From: Aureimonas sp. SK2
Lineage (GTDB): Bacteria; Pseudomonadota; Alphaproteobacteria; Rhizobiales; Rhizobiaceae
Direction: 5' to 3'
Assembly: GCF_029813115.1 (NCBI RefSeq)
Contig: NZ_JAPZDS010000006.1
Span: 62,001-126,000 of the forward strand
DNA length: 64,000 bases
Part shown: positions 60,526-64,000 of the stretch, one piece after another
Position numbering within the stretch: the stretch's first letter is position 1
Layout: the number at the start of each line of letters is the position of its first letter
Notes under the pieces: model-generated
What the model was told of the DNA's origin: nothing
The model's input: only the letters and a program-made list of their open reading frames with translations
Databases searched by the model: none
Translations under genes and position numbers: made by a program

Positions 60526-60972
60526 TCAGTCGCGGGGCGTCGACAGGGAATCGTGAGTGCCGACCTGGCCCACCGCGCTGCTGAAGGCGTCTGCGTCGTC
60601 GCCGATCACGACTTTCGGCTCGCAGTTCGGCGAGCAGGAATAGGTGCTGCGCGAGGCCTGGCGGTAGACGCGAAGCGAGTTGTCCTCGTTGCCCGACACG
60701 ACGACGGTGTCGTCCAGCACGACCTCTCCGCTCGCGTCCAGCACGACGAGGTTGGTGTTGCCGTAGGAGCGGCCGGTCAGCACCAGCGTTCGGGCATCGT
60801 GGACGGTGATGTCGGCGATGGAGGGATTGCCGATGATCACGCTGCCGGCCTCGCGCGGGATACGCAGGATGCGGGCATGATCCACGGCGACGGTCAGGCC
60901 ACGTCCGCCCTCCGCCTGAGCGAAGGAAGCACCGGAGAGCACGAGAACCGCGGCGAGAACGAGGTGACGCAT
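60526..60972 (-). CDS. Pilus assembly N-terminal domain protein (CpaC-like N-domain only)
   Basis: A 148-residue exported protein. The signal peptide (about 1-20) ends SFAQA. The pilus/secretin N-terminal domain (about 25-95) shows [20 protein letters not shown] and [13 protein letters not shown]. The same pattern is in CpaC of this locus (VVDLPRDAHDIVVANPKVAD). A CSPNCEP cysteine pair follows. Function is unknown; it likely belongs to the tad pilus locus. It is divergent from flp, with CtrA-like boxes between. Confidence 0.82.
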   Translation of the reverse strand: MRHLVLAAVLVLSGASFAQAEGGRGLTVAVDHARILRIPREAGSVIIGNPSIADITVHDARTLVLTGRSYGNTNLVVLDASGEVVLDDTVVVSGNEDNSLRVYRQASRSTYSCSPNCEPKVVIGDDADAFSSAVGQVGTHDSLSTPRD

Positions 60973-61089
60973 GGGACGAACTCCGCCGGTCGCTGGATGC
61001 CGGCGCCCAATCCTTAACGGCGGGATGCTTAAGGATAAGTTGAACGATTGTGTTCGCGATCGTTTTACCATGCGGCAACTGAGTGGAAA

Positions 61090-61104
61090 TTAACCCCTCC
61101 TTAA
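61090..61104 (+). promoter_or_regulatory. CtrA-type box upstream of flp pilin
   Basis: TTAA (61090-61093), 7 bases, then TTAA (61101-61104) exactly fits TTAA-N7-TTAA. Further TTAA copies lie near 61014, 61030 and 61113, giving a cluster in the flp/N-domain divergent spacer. CtrA controls pilA in Caulobacter. CtrA binding here is inference. Confidence 0.65.
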
Positions 61105-61214
61105 GGGCGTTCCTTAAGCAGAGTGAAAACGCTCCGGCCTACATTCGAGGTCACCGAACGACGGGCTGACCTTGGTCGTCGGGATAGGTTTCCATCGAAC
61201 GGACAGGAGTTCCC

Positions 61215-61391
61215 ATGTTCAAGCTCATCCGCCGCTTTCGCAAGAACGAGTCCGGCGCCACCGCTATCGAGTACGGCCTGATCGCCGCCCTGATCGGCAC
61301 CGCCATCATCGCCGGCGCCACGACGCTCGGCACCCAGCTCAGCGCTTCGTTCACGAAGATCGGCGGCACGATCACCACCGCTACCAAGTAA
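61215..61391 (+). CDS. flp: Flp/Fap-type class IVb pilin
   Basis: A 58-residue pilin. The leader MFKLIRRFRKNESG is followed by the processing and assembly motif ATAIEYGLIAALIG, with Glu at +5 and Tyr at +6 after the predicted cleavage. The hydrophobic helix continues to TIITTATK-like end residues (GTITTATK). It forms the tad pilus filament. AGGAG lies 6 bases before the ATG. CpaA, the prepilin peptidase, is encoded 52 bases after. Confidence 0.95.
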   Translation: MFKLIRRFRKNESGATAIEYGLIAALIGTAIIAGATTLGTQLSASFTKIGGTITTATK

Positions 61392-61443
61392 GTCGTTCAG
61401 GACTCAGGTCCGAATCCCTTGCACGTCTGAGAAGGAGGCTCCC

Positions 61444-61938
61444 TTGTTGATCTGGTGCCTCCTTCTCGCATTTCCCGCTGCCATGTTGGCAGCGGCGATC
61501 CACGACCTGGCGACCATGGAGATTCCCAACTGGCTGGTCGCCGGCCTGTGCTTGGTCTTCTTCCCCTACGCGGCTGCCGTCGGCTCGTCGTGGGAGCCTG
61601 TGGCCTTCCATGCGGCCAGCGGGTTCGTCGTGCTCATTCTCACCTTCGGCTGCTTCACCGCCGGATGGATGGGCGGGGGAGACGCCAAGCTGATCGCGGC
61701 CGTCGCCCTGTGGCTCGGCCTCGGTCCGCAATTCCTGTCGTTTCTGGTCTGGATGTCGATCTTCGGCGGAATCCTGACGCTCGGCCTTCTCCTAGCGCGG
61801 CGCTGCTTCGCCCCGACCACGGGCCTGCGCCCGCTGGATCGGCTCCTCGGCCGCGAGACCGGCATTCCCTACGGCGTGGCCATCGGCGCGGCCGGCCTAG
61901 CGGAGTTTCCCAGGCTTCTCGCCGCCATGCCCCTCTGA
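61444..61938 (+). CDS. cpaA: Flp prepilin peptidase
   Basis: A 164-residue membrane aspartic protease that trims Flp pilin. The two catalytic aspartates are in AAIHDLATMEIPNWLV and GWMGGGDAKLIAAVALWLG. Multiple helices span the protein. TTG start 61444 follows GGAGGCTCCC, a good ribosome site. It belongs to the tad/cpa locus between flp and cpaB. It is smaller than bifunctional PilD peptidases because the methylase domain is absent, as usual for CpaA. Confidence 0.93.
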   Translation: MLIWCLLLAFPAAMLAAAIHDLATMEIPNWLVAGLCLVFFPYAAAVGSSWEPVAFHAASGFVVLILTFGCFTAGWMGGGDAKLIAAVALWLGLGPQFLSFLVWMSIFGGILTLGLLLARRCFAPTTGLRPLDRLLGRETGIPYGVAIGAAGLAEFPRLLAAMPL

Positions 61939-61990
61939 CCCGTCGACCGTCCATCAAGCTTGACGAAGCGTCACCCGCGTCAGCAAACCG

Positions 61991-62005
61991 TTAACCATGC
62001 CTTGA
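61991..62005 (+). promoter_or_regulatory. CtrA-like box upstream of cpaB
   Basis: TTAA (61991-61994), 7 bases, then TTGA (62002-62005) matches TTAA-N7-TTAA with one mismatch. It lies 64 bases before cpaB, in the 130-base gap after cpaA. Weaker than the flp site. Confidence 0.4.
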
Positions 62006-62068
62006 GGATTTATCCTTCATAACGCCTTGACGACCCGTTCTTGGGTCACGTCTAGGGAGTTTGAGAGG

Positions 62069-62890
62069 ATGCAGGCAGCGCGCTTGGCGATCTTCGGCGT
62101 TGCCGCCGTGGCCGCGGTGGGAGCCGGTTTTCTCGCCCTGAACCTCGGCGCAGCTCCGCCCGAGCCCATCATCATCTCCGCCCAGCCCGTGCAGCCGCCG
62201 GTCAAGCTGGTCGAGGTCCTCGTCGCCTCGAAGGACATCGGCATGGGCACCGGCACCGAAGGTGCCCTCGACTGGATGAAGTGGCCGGAGGACGGCCTTT
62301 CGGCCACCCTGATCCGCCGCGACGAACGCCCGAATGCGATCGAGGAGCTGAAGGGCACGATCGCCCGGCAGAGCTTCTTCTCCGGCGAGCCCATCCGCGA
62401 GGCCAAGCTGATCCGCTCCGATCGCGGCTTCATGTCGGCGATCCTGCCCTCGGGCAAGCGCGCTGTGGCCGTCCAGATCGCGGCCGACACCTCCGCAGGC
62501 GGCTTCATCCTTCCCAACGACCATGTCGACGTCATCATGACCCGCGCCCGTCCGCCCAAGGAGGGGCAGCCCGTCAGCTACGACACCCAGACCGTTCTCA
62601 AGAACCTCCGCGTCCTGGCGATCGACCAGACCATCGAGGAGAAGGAAGGCGAGCGCGTCGTCGTCGGCTCGACCGCCACGCTGGAAGTCGACGCCGGACA
62701 GGCCGAGGCGCTCACCGCCGCCCAGCGCATGGCCGACCGTCTGGTGCTGTCTCTCCGCTCGCTGTCCGACTCCGTGCCGGGCACGGCCGGCTACGCGGCC
62801 TTCCTGCTGGAGCAGGCCAAGTCCAACACCAGCTCGCAGATCAGCATCGTCCGCTACGGGCAGACGACCAACCTCACGACGAGGAACTGA
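62069..62890 (+). CDS. cpaB: Tad pilus assembly protein CpaB/RcpC
   Basis: A 273-residue periplasmic or membrane-anchored protein. The N-terminal helix (about 6-27) is followed by a SAF domain (about 45-110, VEVLVASKDIGMG). The RcpC/CpaB domain has PSGKRAVAVQIAADTSAGGF and LPNDHVDVIMTRAR. The C-terminal LEVDAGQAEALTAAQRMADR is typical. It helps stabilise the secretin and outer-membrane part of the tad machine. The ATG follows GAGAGG. cpaC starts 3 bases after its stop. Confidence 0.95.
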   Translation: MQAARLAIFGVAAVAAVGAGFLALNLGAAPPEPIIISAQPVQPPVKLVEVLVASKDIGMGTGTEGALDWMKWPEDGLSATLIRRDERPNAIEELKGTIARQSFFSGEPIREAKLIRSDRGFMSAILPSGKRAVAVQIAADTSAGGFILPNDHVDVIMTRARPPKEGQPVSYDTQTVLKNLRVLAIDQTIEEKEGERVVVGSTATLEVDAGQAEALTAAQRMADRLVLSLRSLSDSVPGTAGYAAFLLEQAKSNTSSQISIVRYGQTTNLTTRN

Positions 62891-62893
62891 CCC

Positions 62894-64000
62894 ATGGTCA
62901 CCCGCATCCTGCGCCCCATGGCCCATGCCGCGCTGGCGATCGTGGCCGCCGGTCTGCCCGAAGCCGCCTTTGCCGCCAGCGACGCGATCATCTCGGTGAA
63001 CCGCCTCAACCAGACGATCTCGCTCGGCCTGAACAAATCCAAGGTCGTGGACCTGCCGCGCGACGCCCACGACATCGTGGTCGCCAACCCGAAGGTAGCC
63101 GACGCCGTGACGCGTACCGCGCGCCGCATTTACCTGTTCGGCAAGGCGGTCGGCCAGACCAACATCTTTGTCTTCGACGCCGCCGGCCGCGAAATCGCCG
63201 TCCTCGACCTCAAGATCGAGCGCGACATCGAGGGCCTCGCCGCCACCATCCGCCGCTTCATCCCGACGGCCGACGTCAAGGCGGAGACGTTCAACGACAA
63301 CGTCATCCTGACGGGCACCGTGGAGAACGCGCAGGACGCCGCCCGCGCCGTGGACCTCGCAACCATCTTCACGCGCGGCGGCGAGGCCACGACCGGCCAG
63401 TTCGTCCAGACGGCATCGGCCTCCGGCAGCGCCGGGGCAGGCGGCGTCGGCGGCGCCTCGGTCTCGCAGCTCAGCCCGGAAATCCAGCGCAGCCAGATCG
63501 TCAACCTCCTCCAGATCCAGGGCGAGGACCAGGTCACGCTCAAGGTGACGGTTGCCGAGGTGCAGCGCTCCGTCGTCAAGCAGCTCGGCCTCAACGGCTC
63601 CGTCAGCGGCTCGCAGGACGGCGTCGGCTTCTTCGGCGGCGTCGACAATCCCTTCGCGCTCGGAAAGGCGCTGTCCTCGTCCGGCATCGCGGCCGCGGGC
63701 GCCATCGGCGACGTCAACTTCGACGCCATGCTCTCGGCGCTCGAGCAGGCCGGCGTCATGCGCACGCTCGCCGAGCCGAGCCTCACGGCGATTTCAGGCG
63801 AGAGCGCCAGCTTCAAGGTCGGCGGCGAATTCACCGTGCCGATCGGCCAGAGCTACACCTACGGCGAGCCAGAGAAGCGCGAGTTCAAGGGCTATGACGG
63901 CAACGGCCAGCCGGTCTTCGAGACGACGCCGGCCACGCGGGACTCGCGCACGATCCAGAAGAAGGACATCGACTACGGCATCGGGCTGGACTTCACGCCC
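62894..64000 (+). CDS. cpaC: Tad pilus secretin CpaC, N-terminal part (3' truncated by window edge)
   Basis: The first 369 residues of the outer-membrane secretin, which forms the pilus exit pore. A signal peptide (about 1-28, ending AAFAAS) is followed by the pilus N-domain (about 30-105, VVDLPRDAHDIVVANPKVAD). A BON/N1-type domain comes next (about 110-160, DNVILTGTVENAQDAARAVD). The secretin start includes VTLKVTVAEVQRSVVKQLGL and later ALEQAGVMRTLAEPSLTAIS. It is 3 bases downstream of cpaB, so co-translated. The pore-closing C-terminus is beyond the window. Confidence 0.95.
   Translation, partial: MVTRILRPMAHAALAIVAAGLPEAAFAASDAIISVNRLNQTISLGLNKSKVVDLPRDAHDIVVANPKVADAVTRTARRIYLFGKAVGQTNIFVFDAAGREIAVLDLKIERDIEGLAATIRRFIPTADVKAETFNDNVILTGTVENAQDAARAVDLATIFTRGGEATTGQFVQTASASGSAGAGGVGGASVSQLSPEIQRSQIVNLLQIQGEDQVTLKVTVAEVQRSVVKQLGLNGSVSGSQDGVGFFGGVDNPFALGKALSSSGIAAAGAIGDVNFDAMLSALEQAGVMRTLAEPSLTAISGESASFKVGGEFTVPIGQSYTYGEPEKREFKGYDGNGQPVFETTPATRDSRTIQKKDIDYGIGLDFTP

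Noticed and set aside
1-64000. tRNA or rRNA genes, CRISPR arrays, insertion sequences, prophage or integrase genes
   Set aside because: I looked for T-loop-like motifs, regularly spaced repeats, transposase motifs and phage genes and saw none. Composition looks even throughout, though I could not compute it.

Overview
This is a high-GC chromosomal window from an alphaproteobacterium of the order Hyphomicrobiales (Rhizobiales). Gene content and protein style fit the Aurantimonadaceae (Aureimonas/Aurantimonas-like), but the family is an inference and only the order is well supported. Order-level markers are an Omp10-like lipoprotein, MucR, GapR (DUF2312), RcdA/DUF1465, TrcR/DUF1013, GcrA, a pst-pho operon ending in phoU-phoB, homospermidine synthase, and cysteine-free L31 and L36. 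I see no tRNA, rRNA, CRISPR array, insertion sequence, phage gene or integrase. Both ends cut genes: malate synthase G on the left and the pilus secretin CpaC on the right.

Layout. 1-11 kb: end of glcB, a YqaA-type membrane protein, an mltB-DUF459 envelope pair, galU, an outer-membrane barrel protein divergent from kdsD, a PQQ sugar dehydrogenase, hemH and an Omp10-like lipoprotein. 11-19 kb: an NTF2-fold protein, homospermidine synthase, an Rsm22-like protein, pepF and a DUF882 murein endopeptidase with a very long Pro/Ala tail. 18.8-25.3 kb: mucR convergent with gapR, DUF1244, DUF1036-pyk, a TPR protein, rpmJ, and a ydcH-purE-purK operon with a second YdcH gene opposite. 25.5-31.5 kb: ThiE-like, Sel1 and inositol monophosphatase genes, a MotA/ExbB plus MotB/OmpA stator-like pair, then a WYL regulator and a VOC protein. 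31.5-40.7 kb: aminotransferase, ABC exporter, rpmE, rcdA, quinone oxidoreductase, trcR, and a GH15-SDR pair.

40.9-49.6 kb is the phosphate regulon: an unknown membrane protein, phoR, a tandem Pho box, then pstS-pstC-pstA-pstB-phoU-phoB. 49.6-54.3 kb: DUF3297, gcrA, and the overlapping argD-argF-hslO operon. 54.5-60.5 kb: a GlcD-type oxidoreductase, a serine hydrolase (the two 3' ends are joined by an inverted-repeat element), a retropepsin-like protease, two tiny hydrophilic proteins behind a sigma-EcfG-like promoter, and deoB-upp. 60.5-64 kb is the start of a tad/cpa pilus locus with CtrA-like boxes: a pilus N-domain protein, flp, cpaA, cpaB and cpaC.

Two themes tie the window together. One is the CtrA cell-cycle network: MucR, GapR, RcdA, TrcR and GcrA are all encoded here, and the pilus promoters carry CtrA-type sites. 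The other is envelope maintenance, with murein hydrolases, LPS precursor enzymes, barrel, lipoprotein and stator-like genes. I found no clear-cut new system. The best leads are the non-flagellar stator-like pair, the unknown membrane protein ahead of phoR, the rpmJ terminator that overlaps the next gene's start, and the stress-promoter-linked pair of disordered proteins.
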